DNA of 64,000 nt, from NCBI GenBank assembly GCA_052174535.1, contig JBQMRQ010000026.1, forward strand, positions 1 to 64,000, written 5' to 3'. The position numbers and the translations under genes are program-made. The notes beneath the pieces were generated by a model. It worked only from the letters and a program-made list of their open reading frames with translations. It was not told where the DNA came from and ran no database searches. Source of the DNA: Arsenophonus sp052174535. GTDB lineage: Bacteria > Pseudomonadota > Gammaproteobacteria > Enterobacterales > Enterobacteriaceae. Of the stretch, positions 33,560 to 44,099 are shown in pieces. The stretch's first letter is position 1; each line of letters opens with the position of its first letter.

Positions 33560-33814
33560 ATTGCTTACCATTTATTTTTTATATTTTCTTTATTTCAACA
33601 GCATTACTATATATTCCACTGATGAAGTGATGAATTTCTATTTTATATGGACTTGCAGTACAATAGTTGGCCATAGATTATGGAATATCATATATCAAGA
33701 TATTTTATCAGTGATATCACATATAAATGAAATAAAATAATAGTAAACAGGATAATGATCGATCCGTACTCATTTTAAATAGATACAAAGCAAGAAAAGA
33801 ATTATATTCATTTC

Positions 33815-35200
33815 TAATCTATGGGATTTCGGATATGGTAGTGGCGTGCATCCATGTTGATTGATTTCGTAAATGATTTAAACAATATAGAGATGATATG
33901 TCATAAAAAATCTATCCTAACAGGTATCAGCGAAACTAGATATTACCTTGATCCCATTACATGAATTCATCCATAAGTGATGTCATTAGCTGATAATATA
34001 GCTATTAAGGATGAAGATCGAAGTCATGCTGTACCAATATGCTGAACGCCTCTTTGTTGATCGCGTTCATAGCTTCGATCGTAACAATTATATGCCACAG
34101 CGAATCATACAGACTGCTATTAGTGATGTTAAAATTAAAGTGCCTTAAGGTCAATGAAATTGCAACGACAACGTAATATGCCTCAACAACTCGTTGCTAT
34201 CACTTTATTCAAATTCTATAAAAACCTAAAGAGGTTAGATGTCTGTGATCAGATTGGGTATATATCCCCCACCAGTTATTTCACGAAGTCATATGAAGCC
34301 AACTTCTCGATGAGAAGTGCATGATCTCTCTGGACATCATCAGCAGATTGAAATAGTAATGATTTTAAGAACGCAGGTAATGGCGATTATGTGATTTTAG
34401 TGATACGTGTTACATTTATTTCTTGTTGTAAGGCGTATACCCTTTTGTTAGTCAAGCTGATCGCCTTTACTTTATGGTCATTATTGGCTGAACTCTTACC
34501 TGAACGTAAAGAGCTAGGCTAAGTTGCGGTTAAAGATGCTTATTGATAATTATAAACGAACTCAACTGAACTTCTGGATAGGGGAACCTGTAAGCACGTG
34601 ACTTAATTATGTCTCATAAGACTTGGACGAGACGCGGTGATTGGTTTCTTGGAATGCAATGGCAAAGATATTTCTGGATGCGTAGTATCAATATCATTGA
34701 GTGCATAAAATAGCTGATGTGCTAACTTAATGCCTTAAAGGCATGTAACTAAAAGTTGAAACTTAAGCTGCTGGAGATTTAGCTAATTAGAAATCTCTAA
34801 TAATGCCACTAATAAAACCCTTAACGTTTTGTTAGTAAGGTTTTCAACAAAATATTATCCTGTAGCGCTGAAGAAGGTGAGGAAAGATCAATAAGAACGG
34901 TATCATTTTATGACTTTCTATCAACGAGAATAGGGTGTTAATAAAAACGACGATCCGATTAAATCCTGAAGTTACAAAGCCGACGTACCAAGCACTGTAT
35001 AGTTCAATAAAATAACCCTTTAAATGATATTTAAGCTACTACAATATGCTCACATAAATCTGGAGTCAACTAAATGGGAAATTTAACCTACTTGACTCTA
35101 CTGGTAATAACCTTCCATTTAAAAATAGAGCATAGATTTCTGAAGCATCAGAGTGGAAGTATTCAGACTATCAGATAGTCTGATTTGTTAATGACTATAA
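33815..35200 (+). mobile_element. IS256-family transposase relic, copy F
   Basis: It carries the same motif order as copy A, including a readable FLG/WNAMAKIFLDA-type segment near 34650-34680 and a VHKIADVLT segment near 34700-34725, matching the catalytic-domain V.K...VL..LP part of IS256 transposases. The shared 3' end is near 35180. Stops are frequent. Confidence 0.78.
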
Positions 35201-37933
35201 ATAATCACCTGAGAATATTTCTTATTAATCCACTTATAGGTAAATTTTAGTGATTCACGAATAAATTAACTGAAAAACTTCATAAGTTAATTGAAGAAAA
35301 TTATTAATTTTGACTTAAAGTATATTAGAGTATTTTAAATACTAGAACGTAGTAATAACTGTGCTCTGCAAAGTTGATTTACTTGTAAATGACCATCATG
35401 AAAAGCAATCTGAGATTGAAATAGATTTAACTTCTCTATGAGAAAAATCATTTACTAAATTGGTAGAAATAAAATTAGGAATAATTTATTGCGCAAACCC
35501 ATACACCAAATTTTTTTACAAAACGGTGTTTTAATAGTTTTTTTGGGGGAGTCCCCCTTACGATCTAAAGTTAATACTTTCGATATTAAATTACTCTACT
35601 TAACTACCAAAACCAACCTGAATTACTGACTCAGTACTGTAGCAAGAAAATCAATAACTCAATTAAATCCTAAATAACAGTGATTCAGACTATACAAGCT
35701 GATAAGTAAGTATTGTGAAAATGAATATCAATCAGAAGAAATCATTAATATCAGCATTGCAAATAGCTGGCAAAAATTCTTCAATTCTAATAAACCATAA
35801 GAACTCAGAAAACAAAACCTCCAATCTTGTTACAAATAATTTTCTAGCAAAATTATGAGATAACCCAAATACTTCATCTGCCTATGAACTATCTATGACC
35901 TATAGCACAAAAATCACAATCGTGCGTAAAAACTAGCAAACTTGAATGTTTTTATCTAAACTGCTGTAGCACAACAGCGGTTTCGAGAAAAGAGATGAAA
36001 TCTGTAACAAAACGGTATGTTCAGACACTGCTATCGCAGGACACATTACTTCACAGCAAAGAAATTTAAACGAAAAATAAATCCCCCTACTTGCCTGATA
36101 GAAAATTAATACAAACGGAGTAAAAATTAAAACCCTTATAGAGAATTGAAATCTTATTAAATACTTTGCCGATATTACCATGAATAACTAGAAGGGACAG
36201 AATTCAGATACAGCACATTGCTTAAACTTTGTAACATCTATGCTATTAACTTGAACCCTTAAATCGTGTTTTGACGGTTTAGTAATGTAGTAAAATTCGA
36301 TATAAGAAAAAATCTTTTAGCGTTAGTCTCATTACAAAATACTTTATCAACGCATACTAAAATTTTGCACTTATTCACGACATCCTTACAAATTGCGATG
36401 GCATTCAAATTAATCTGAAATAAAAAGACAAATTGATAATAGGTTAAAGTTATTAATATTATACTTAACTTGAGTTTATTACCTTCAATGAAGTCAGGGA
36501 TTCGATTTGACCGCAAATCAAAAAAAGCTTATCTTGTTCAAGATCATTAATGTACGTCTATGAGGCGATGAAATCGCCGATTTTATCAGCAATCCATTCC
36601 TTTATAAGCTACCTCAATTTATCTAGGAGATTATGATTAATTGCATGAATGATGGTTACGGTTATACTCTGGAATTTATGTTGGGAAGTTTACTAGTCAT
36701 TCGGATATTTGAATAACTCAGGCATCAATCAGAAATTAATTTAGAAAATGCTATAACGCCTATAACGGAATTTTTATCCGACACAACATCCCAAAAATCT
36801 ATCTATAATACGCTCATAGTGTAGCATATATAGAATTTATTAAATTTTCAAAGTAACACACTTAATAAAAATATTCACAAAAAAGGTCCTTTTAATACGA
36901 AGCCTATAAACAGTACCCAGTTAATAGGCTAATTAAGGAATATACGATAAGGAATTTTCTATTCAGAAAAGACTTACATTGATTTTAAACTCTAATATTT
37001 AGCTCTAAAACTCAAAGAGAGTAAAACAAGCAACCTATCACTTTGCATAATTAGAAAAGTCTGGAATTCTTTTCATATACAAAAATCCTATACAGATTTA
37101 AATATGATGATAGTCAACAATAAAATCTAAAGCTTATAAATATATAGGGTGGCGAAAACACCTATTGAAATATTTAAAGCACTAGATGTGCAAAATTTAG
37201 TTTTAAACTGGACGCTATGCTGCTAATAAAAACAACCTACTATTCCAAGATTTTTTAACTGAAAATCATGATATACTCAATTATAATGTTACTTGCTTTC
37301 TGATACATATACGAGATAGCTTTATAAAGCATTAAAAACATCCGATGAAGTGTGCTTTATCACTAAAAACAACTATCATTATCTCTATCAAAACAAATAA
37401 AAAAAGAAGAAGCGATAACAGAAAAGAAAGTGTATTACTTATCTGAAAACCATGAAGAATACCTAGATACAAGAATATACACATATCCAATAAGTGTAGG
37501 CTATTAAAATAGCCTTGAACAGGATTAAATCCATTAATATTTTTATTCAATTCTTATTCTTTATTTTCTTTATTTTGATTCTTTTCCTTCCCTTATTCTA
37601 CATTACTGTACTTAAATGTTTTACTGTTAATTCTAAATATCAATATCCAGTTGAACATATAATTCATCATTTTAAAATTTTATGTATAAATATTTTCCAA
37701 TAAAATCAATATAATAAAATGATTATTGAACTCTTTTTCCTCTAAGCAGTTAATCATTATTAGATGTCTAATACATGTCACGCTTCTTTCAGTAAAGATA
37801 CAAATAATTCAAACAATGATGAAAGTTGTCAATATCAAGGCTTACATGAAGTACTATCATTAAAATTCTATTGTGAAGTCTCAGTATTATTAAATTTATG
37901 TCTTTTATACAATAAAAACAAGATATTGCTAAC
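35201..37933. other. Unrecognised eroded sequence, 2.7 kb, possibly phage-derived
   Basis: No intact gene is visible. Forward reading near 35735-35795 gives EEIINISIANSWQKFF, which resembles the C-terminal end of phage replication proteins with the pattern SI.NGW.G.F; this is a weak hint. A second readable run near 36500-36650 matches nothing I know. Open frames of 62-85 codons occur on both strands without ribosome sites. A G5/C5 palindrome lies at 35545-35557. Confidence 0.35.
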
Positions 37934-38324
37934 TAGCTATGTTAGCAAAGGTTTTTGTAGAAATTTCTTCTTATAGAAGAAATTTCGCTATAGCGATCGA
38001 TTCCCATAAAAAAGTAAATAGTTTATAAATCAAAAAAAATCTTTTTTATTCTATACTAGCATAAAGTTGCATCTCATTAATTGGCTCGATGATAATCTAT
38101 TAGATGATCTCGATTAACGCATTAAATAAACTCATTAACTTTATAATACTTATACTGTCACTGGAACATGTTATTCACTGTAAAGATTCGTTATAGACTT
38201 ACAACGATATCGCTGTAAAATCTCTGATTACAGAAAAACATTTAACAATCTTACTGGAAAGTCTTCTGGAAAAATCATATCACAAGGATAAATAGTTTAG
38301 TTATTTGCGATGTATATTAAATAG
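37934..38324 (+). mobile_element. IS1595-family relic 5 (5' part)
   Basis: The left terminus gctatgttagcaaagg is one of the best preserved in the window. Similarity to other copies runs to 38324, where IS256 copy G begins. The 3' half was not found. Confidence 0.68.
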
Positions 38325-39715
38325 CTGAGTTATTAGTAAATCTGGTGTATAATGATTAGGCTAAAATTCTGCTTTAATACTTCATGAATCTGTTCTTGAT
38401 CCTTAAATTAAATGTTATTTACCATCAGAATTACAGTAGATAAAATCTACATTTAGCCAGCTCTAGCTTTCTAAGCAGACGAGAGAAACTCAAAATACCA
38501 TTGAAAAAGTTGTCTTAAACCACAAGTGCTTCAGCAAGGCTGCTTCTCATAGCATTACTGTCACAAAATTAGATTAAATCGAATTCGTCGTTCTTATTCA
38601 CGTCTAATGAATTTTATGAGAAGCCGTAAAATCCTAGCATTCTTCTCGCTCTTTCTATCTACAAGTTCTTCATTGCTGGATGATATTCCCTAAAAAACCC
38701 CTTTTGTCAACAAAATATCAATAGCTTTATTTAGTGGCATAAGGCCTCTATGGTAGTGTATCTAGAGCTCTCGTAACTCACTCTTAACTTTCAGTTACAT
38801 CCCTTTGGGGAATTAAACTAGTGAATTAGCTATTTTGTATAGTTAATGGCGTTAGTGCTATATATTCATAAATATCTTTGCTATTAGATTCTAAAAACCA
38901 ATAGCAGAGTCTTCTATAACAACTCTAAGAGATATAATTAAGCTATACAGTCGGCAGAGTATTGAGAAGTTTGGCTCAGTTTGCTTCTACTCTTTATAAG
39001 AATTTTTGACTTCAGTTAGCTCCTTACCTCAATGTACACTCCTGCTATCGATAATGAGCATCAGGTAAAGGCATCAGCTTACCTCTAACAAGGACGCTAT
39101 AGCCCAGACATACATTAGCCAAGAAATAAATTATAACGTCATTGTATCTTCCACTTAAATCACGCAGATAGCATCAACTGCGCCCTTAAAGGTATTGCTA
39201 TTCAATCTCTTGATAAATTTCCCAAATAGGGGACTCATGTGCTTTTTACTGAGAATCAACCCCAGGATCATAAAAATCACCGGTGTAGATGCTTCATAGC
39301 TTTCAGGTAGAAAAGTATGGGATAACAACTCTTCAATGTTTTATACATTTTAGATAAGGTGGTAATAATGAGCTGTTAAAGAATATTCCGTTATTGCTAA
39401 AATCCCAATAACCCTTAGTTACTTTAATCTCAAGATCACCAATATTAGTCTGTATAGTTTACTATGATAAAAACTATTATTTTCTTCGTTCAGAAAGGCA
39501 AAGGCGATACACGTTATCGTAGCATAATTTCGAGCACAGTCTAAACTAACGGTGCTATCAGCTGCCTGCACGTACTATTACGGATGAGTTCATACAAAGG
39601 ATTATAGTAAGATTTAGTTTAGCGGATACTTGTATAGTAAATTTTACCATTGCATATTATATTTATCTTGTTAAAATCATTTATAAAAATCAATTAGTAG
39701 GATATGACAGCATCT
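38325..39715 (-). mobile_element. IS256-family transposase relic, copy G
   Basis: This is the reverse complement of copy A. On the minus strand near 38520-38600 a worn NPIES/TFATV region can be read. It begins at the complement of the shared 3' end (gttattagtaaatctggtgtat) directly at the end of IS1595 relic 5. It is inactive. Confidence 0.75.
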
Positions 39716-39734
39716 CTAAATACCATAACACTAA

Positions 39735-39872
39735 AAATAAGCATAACTCTCTAATGGGAGTTGACCTTTATACTATTAGTGATAACAAAGTATAATTTAA
39801 GGATAGAGAGATTCCTGAAGAATCAGAGAGCAAAAGCGTGGCAAATCTGTTATGCACCAGATTTTGTAACAA
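39735..39872 (+). mobile_element. IS256-family relic, 3' end fragment next to tRNA-Ser
   Basis: About 140 bases match the extreme 3' end of the other copies (gatagagagattcctgaag ... ccagattttgtaac). It abuts the 3' side of the tRNA gene with a gap of about eight bases. Confidence 0.6.
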
Positions 39873-39880
39873 CTTAAAAA

Positions 39881-39965
39881 TGGAGGAGGAGAGATTCGAA
39901 CTCTCGAATGGTTTCCCATCGGCGGTTTTCAAGACCGCTGCCTTCAACCGCTCGGCCACCCCTCC
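39881..39965 (-). tRNA. serT: tRNA-Ser (anticodon UGA)
   Basis: The gene folds as a class II tRNA: acceptor GGAGGGG with CTCCTCC, D arm with AGCGGTTGAAGGC, anticodon arm GCGGTC-TTGAAAA-CCGC with anticodon TGA, a long variable arm (GATGGGAAACCATT) and T arm GAGAG-TTCGAAT-CTCTC. It ends with discriminator A. The 3' CCA is not encoded; a T run follows at once. The neighbourhood serT-tusE-hspQ matches enterobacteria, with yccA lost. The frame 39768-39959 is an artefact of the tRNA. Confidence 0.96.
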
Positions 39966-40147
39966 ACAATGTCTAAAACTATAAACATAGCTTGAATGCT
40001 TGTAAAGCCTTATATAATTTAATCGCTTTATATTTATCCTATTAAGTGATTATTTTCTTAATTTATCAGCATTTTATTAATTTACTTGTCTAATAATTTT
40101 AATTTTGCTAAATTAGCCATAAATTTAATTTTTTCTTAAAACATTAT

Positions 40148-40477
40148 ATGTTTATATTTAAAGATCGTGAAATTAACACTGATGCCGATGGTTACCTTAA
40201 AAATAGCCAAGAATGGTGTGAATCTATGGTATTTTTCTTGGCTAAACAAGAAAATATTATTTTAACAGAACAACATTGGGAAATTATTTACTTCATTCGT
40301 GAATTTTATCTTGAATTCAATATTTCTCCGTCTATTCGTATGTTAGTAAAGGCAATTATTAAAAAATATGGTGAGGATATTGGTAATAGCCGTTATCTTT
40401 ATCACCTTTTTCCAAAAGGGCCTGCGAAACAAGCAACAAAATTTGCTGGTTTACCTAAACCAGTAAAATGTATTTGA
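40148..40477 (+). CDS. tusE: Sulfur relay protein TusE
   Basis: TusE (DsrC family) is the last carrier in the TusA-TusBCD-TusE relay that delivers sulfur to MnmA for 2-thiolation of wobble uridine in Lys, Glu and Gln tRNAs. It has 109 residues, identical in length to E. coli. The catalytic Cys108 is in the C-terminal KPVKCI. HWEIIYFIREFYLEFNISPSIRMLVKAI and FPKGPAKQATK are typical. It diverges from tRNA-Ser, with about 180 bases between them. A perfect hairpin follows the gene. Confidence 0.96.
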   Translation: MFIFKDREINTDADGYLKNSQEWCESMVFFLAKQENIILTEQHWEIIYFIREFYLEFNISPSIRMLVKAIIKKYGEDIGNSRYLYHLFPKGPAKQATKFAGLPKPVKCI

Positions 40478-40509
40478 GTTATTGCGGTAAATGTTGAATA
40501 TAAAATATA

Positions 40510-40530
40510 TTTCATCTTTTCAAGATGAAA
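40510..40530 (+). terminator. Putative tusE terminator
   Basis: TTTCATCTT, loop TTC, AAGATGAAA, a perfect 9-bp stem 32 bases after the tusE stop, followed by an AT-rich ctatttattttt tail. Confidence 0.6.
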
Positions 40531-40909
40531 CTATTTATTTTTATGATATTTAATTTTACCGTCTATTCTATCTCAGCAATTTTAATCAATTTTCTAATTA
40601 TTCAACTTATTATAATATAGTAAAAAGCTTTTATGTTTAAACTACCATCTAGCAATGATAAGCATATAGTCTATTTATTTTTTAAAGTAAGGTATGATAA
40701 CAAAATTCTACACCTTTTTAACTTGCTAATAATATATATAGTAATTTCTGCTTATATTTCGCATTTTAGTTCTCTTTTATAATAAAAATAACTAATAAGA
40801 ATAACTTCAACATATTGTTTTTTGTATAAAAAAAAGATATTATTTCTAGAATAGAAGATTCTAATCTATTTAGTAGAGTTATTAGAAACTAACGTAACAG
40901 AGTGACCTG
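40531..40909. other. Non-coding stretch between tusE and hspQ
   Basis: In E. coli acyP (yccX) and rlmI lie in this neighbourhood. I see no readable trace of either. Confidence 0.45.
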
Positions 40910-40937
40910 CTTGAAATTTATATTATTACCCACATAT
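40910..40937 (+). promoter_or_regulatory. Sigma-32 (heat-shock) promoter of hspQ
   Basis: CTTGAAA (40910-40916), a 13-base spacer, then CCACATAT (40930-40937). The -35 equals the sigma-32 consensus and the -10 differs from CCCCATNT at one position. It stands 39 bases before the hspQ start. hspQ is a known heat-shock gene in E. coli, so both context and sequence agree. Confidence 0.75.
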
Positions 40938-40940
40938 CAT

Positions 40941-40957
40941 TGCCTATAGAATAGGCA
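40941..40957 (+). promoter_or_regulatory. Inverted repeat in the hspQ leader
   Basis: TGCCTAT, loop AGA, ATAGGCA is a perfect 7-bp hairpin just upstream of the AGGAGG ribosome site. With transcription starting about seven bases past the -10 it lies at the 5' end of the mRNA. It may stabilise or regulate the message; this is inference. Confidence 0.55.
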
Positions 40958-40975
40958 AGCTTCTAGGAGGTAGCA

Positions 40976-41296
40976 ATGATGACTACCAGTAAATTTAGTA
41001 TTGGGCAACAAGTAAGGCACAAACTCCTAGGTTATCTTGGAGTAATAGTAGATGTTGATGCTGAATACTCTCTTGATAAACCACAAGATGATGATATTTC
41101 AGCTAATGCAGCTATACGTTCTGCTCCATGGTATCATGTCGTTATGGAAGATAATAATGGTGAACCTATTCACACTTATCTAGCTGAAGCTCAGATTACT
41201 TATGAAATTTCTGATGAACATCCAGAACAGTCATCTTTAGATGAGTTATCAAGATCAATTAAAACTCAACTTAGAGCACCACAATTGCGTAATTAA
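40976..41296 (+). CDS. hspQ: Heat shock protein HspQ
   Basis: HspQ binds hemimethylated DNA in vitro and acts as a specificity enhancer for the Lon protease. It has 106 residues (E. coli 105). KFSIGQQVRHKLLGYLGV, PWYHVVMEDNNG and HTYLAEAQI are highly conserved, and the C-terminus is RAPQLRN. Two ATGs in tandem (40976, 40979) follow a perfect AGGAGG at 40965-40970. The first has 5-base spacing and the second 8, so either may serve. A sigma-32 promoter and a strong downstream hairpin make it a single-gene unit. Confidence 0.96.
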   Translation: MMTTSKFSIGQQVRHKLLGYLGVIVDVDAEYSLDKPQDDDISANAAIRSAPWYHVVMEDNNGEPIHTYLAEAQITYEISDEHPEQSSLDELSRSIKTQLRAPQLRN

Positions 41297-41312
41297 ACTA
41301 ATTTAAAACACA

Positions 41313-41348
41313 ATCAAGAAAGATGATTACTTTATCATCTTTCTTGAT
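41313..41348 (+). terminator. hspQ terminator
   Basis: ATCAAGAAAGATGAT and its exact complement form a 15-bp perfect stem with a six-base loop, 16 bases after the stop. The tail is only moderately T-rich. Confidence 0.75.
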
Positions 41349-41789
41349 CTATTTATTAAACCTAATTGAATTATCACTATTTTTTGGCAAACGTTCATCA
41401 GAACTAGTAATTCCAATTGCTCCGCGATTTCTTAACTTCTTCATTAAAAACACTTAATTGTAATGAAAGTACTTTTGTCTTAATTAAGATTGTCTATGTT
41501 CCATAACCTCAAAAATCAAAAGCTAATTTTCTAAAAACATTTACCATATTAATAAAATATTATACCAACTAAATAGCTATAAACTTTATGACCAAGTAAT
41601 TTGTTACTAACTAATGTTAGAATAACAGGAGTCACATTCTATCTTTGATTTATAAGATATTTCACTATCTTATACTTGAACCTTCAGATTTATCAGAACG
41701 TAACACGCTATTTTACGGACGACGCAGAGCCTATCCTATTCATATCATGATGAGCTATCTTTTCTTTATAAAGATGGATAAAATCCATC
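41349..41789. other. Non-coding stretch downstream of hspQ
   Basis: I recognise no gene. Part of it may be the badly worn 3' portion of the IS481 relic that follows. Confidence 0.4.
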
Positions 41790-42152
41790 AAGTAATACAC
41801 TATATATACCTAAAAAGATAATGTCTTCTAAAATTTGTTTGATATTTTCAGAAGATATTTTAATATACGCACAATATAAGCAGGTTTGTATCTTTTAAAG
41901 ACGTTATGCTTCATCTTCTAGGAAAGCAAATTCCTGCTTCATTATCACTTAAACTTCCTATCCTGTATCTTTAAACAGCGATTCATGACAAATCGAGATG
42001 CAACTGTATTAAATAATTCGAATATAATAGACCTAGCAACAAATGCAAATCTTTGAGAAGAAGAAAACTATTTTCTCAGGAAACACTAGGATACTCTTCT
42101 GATCGGACAACGGAATCATCTGCAAACAATGGAGAATATGACTGTGATCATC
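41790..42152 (-). mobile_element. IS481-family relic c, middle part
   Basis: It aligns with relic b from the aaaaagataatgtcttct block (about 41813) to the insertion point of IS1595 relic 6. The reverse-strand YLHVDI region is present but worn near 41870. Confidence 0.65.
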
Positions 42153-43084
42153 AAGATCATCTTAAAAAGATTATTAGTAGAAATTTCTTCTACTATATGA
42201 AGAATTTTCAGTATGGTGGTTACCATGAAAAAATAGTACTACAGATTAAATGGACTTTTCCTTACTCCCAGTCCCAGATAAATCTGGATATCATGAGTTG
42301 TCTCGGAAACAATATGTTAGATGATATCAATCTATAACATTGAAGCAACTAATTCAACTTTATCCTACTCATGTTATCACAGTAAATATGTTATCTGCTG
42401 TGAAACATTCATTAATATTACAGAGATATCATTGTAAAATCCATGATTGCAAAAAAAATGTTTAACAATATTACTGAGGGGGAGCCCCGCTCCTCTCTAT
42501 CCTAGAAACTACATAATAAGAATAAATAGTTTATTTATATGCGATGCATCTTAAATAACTTGACTTTACGGAAGTCAGAGAAACAAACATTGATTTAAGA
42601 CAACGTTTAGATTGCGTTACTGACTTCTTGATCCAGCGGTGAGAGCCAATTTAAATACACTGAATATTATTTGTTGAAATCAATAAAATATTTTCCCTGA
42701 ATCCTTTAAAGAGAAGCCTTAAATTCTACAATAAGTAGGCTAAAACGCGGGAGAGGAAGAAACAAAAAGAAAGAATCGTGATCTTAATCGCTCGAGATTG
42801 ACGGGTTCATTTGAACTATGAGATTATAAAGAGTCTACTATAGAGTATGTTAGTTATTTTCTTAACCCGATGATCAATCGGAATCGATTCTCTTAGCGAT
42901 ATGGAAGAAATAATACGAATCTTTTTTAGAGAGCATAAAATTAGCCGCCACATCCGAATCTAATTGGTAATTAGAGAATCATTAGTAAGGTTTTCCATAT
43001 TTAAACTGTAAACAATTACATAAGTTGATTAAAAGGATATAAATTTCTCTGTGAGCAAAGCGATAATCTTTGCCAACATAGAGC
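42153..43084 (+). mobile_element. IS1595-family relic 6
   Basis: It lies inside IS481 relic c. Flanking 10-base repeats TGATCATCAA and TCATCATCAA correspond to TGATCATTAA around relic 2, the same IS481 position. The interior includes a readable LKRGRGRKKQKERIVILIARD segment (about 42735-42800, shown with its first and last residues trimmed in meaning: a basic region followed by LIARD), typical of the transposase core. A GC palindrome occurs at 42476. It is inactive. Confidence 0.75.
42476..42497. repeat. GC-rich palindrome 2
   Basis: GAGGGGGAGC CCC GCTCCTCTC forms a strong hairpin inside IS1595 relic 6. The homologous position in the other relics is AT-rich, so this reads as an insertion or a local expansion. 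Confidence 0.5.
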
Positions 43085-43340
43085 TCATCATCAAAATAAT
43101 CTAATTTTTACCATTTAGCAAAAGCAAGTTCGGATATGCTACAGCGTCCAGCTAAAGTAGACGCAGTGTTTTTACTGACCTGAAGAGTAATCTGGATTTA
43201 AGTATTAGTTCTACTGACTATGAATACAAAATCCATCATTATATTTTATCCTCAATTATATCTCTTAGTAAGAGTATTTTGTCATGAATAAAAGGATACA
43301 CGATTAAAGTTTATATGATGATTCGAGATCAAGCCAATAT
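43085..43340 (-). mobile_element. IS481-family relic c, 5' end
   Basis: It continues relic c after IS1595 relic 6 and aligns with 21839-22090, including the agctaaagtagacgcag block and the terminal tatatgatgattcg. Confidence 0.65.
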
Positions 43341-44099
43341 TGAACTAGCAAATCCTAACATAATATCTAACTTAACTTCAAGTAAACTAATTTTAATATC
43401 TGGTGTAGGAGGGGATATAACGTTAATCTGTTTCTAATGCACATTCACAACCTTTCATAAAACGTAACTATTAATGTGGTTAATGATTTAAATCTAGGTC
43501 TTCGATTACAATTAAAGATACTATTCGAAATGAAACCATTTCCAAAATTATAAGCTTGGCGCCTTAAACAAGGAGAGAAATTGTTTAATATCTGCATAAA
43601 CAATAAAAATAGGTTTTTAAAATTAAAATAATCTCTTTTAGTTAATTTAAGGTATTTTATTTTCTAGTAAAATAATAGTATTACTTACTGAATAAATGAT
43701 TTTTAATTCAAATTCATAATAACATTTGATGAGTTAAATATTAATTTTTTGATATTAAGTTTTTATCTATTTATCTAAATAGCATTACTTTAATAGAGAA
43801 TACTGTTCTCCTGTTATTTATATTTGCTAATACCAGTAGTTAAAAGTATGCTTTTATTAAAGCATAATTATATATAAAATATGATACTGTAATTAAAATA
43901 ATTTATATGGATTTTAAAAAAATTAATACTTACTTATTTATTTTCATTTAAAATGAATACTTTAGTTGAGGAAAAGTATTTATTAAATTAATAATTATAT
44001 TTAATTTAATATTATTTCTGAATACTAGAAATAAAAATAATAGGCGAACTAAAATAAAGGTTTTTCTATTTAATAGCAATAACATATTAAAAATATTAC
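43341..44099. other. Unrecognised eroded sequence upstream of the pepQ pseudogene
   Basis: E. coli has divergent fadBA here. I saw no readable trace of them. Confidence 0.4.

Noticed and set aside
33468..33740. 90-codon open frame
   Set aside because: It overlaps the end of IS1595 relic 4, is low-complexity (Ile, Tyr, Phe-rich), and has no ribosome site or homologue that I recognise.
35933..36516. Two reverse frames of 82 and 85 codons
   Set aside because: They have no ribosome site and no recognisable domain, and lie in eroded DNA; frames of this length are expected by chance over 64 kb.
39768..39959. 63-codon reverse open frame beginning MAERLKAAVLKTADG
   Set aside because: It is the well-known artefact of translating a tRNA-Ser gene.
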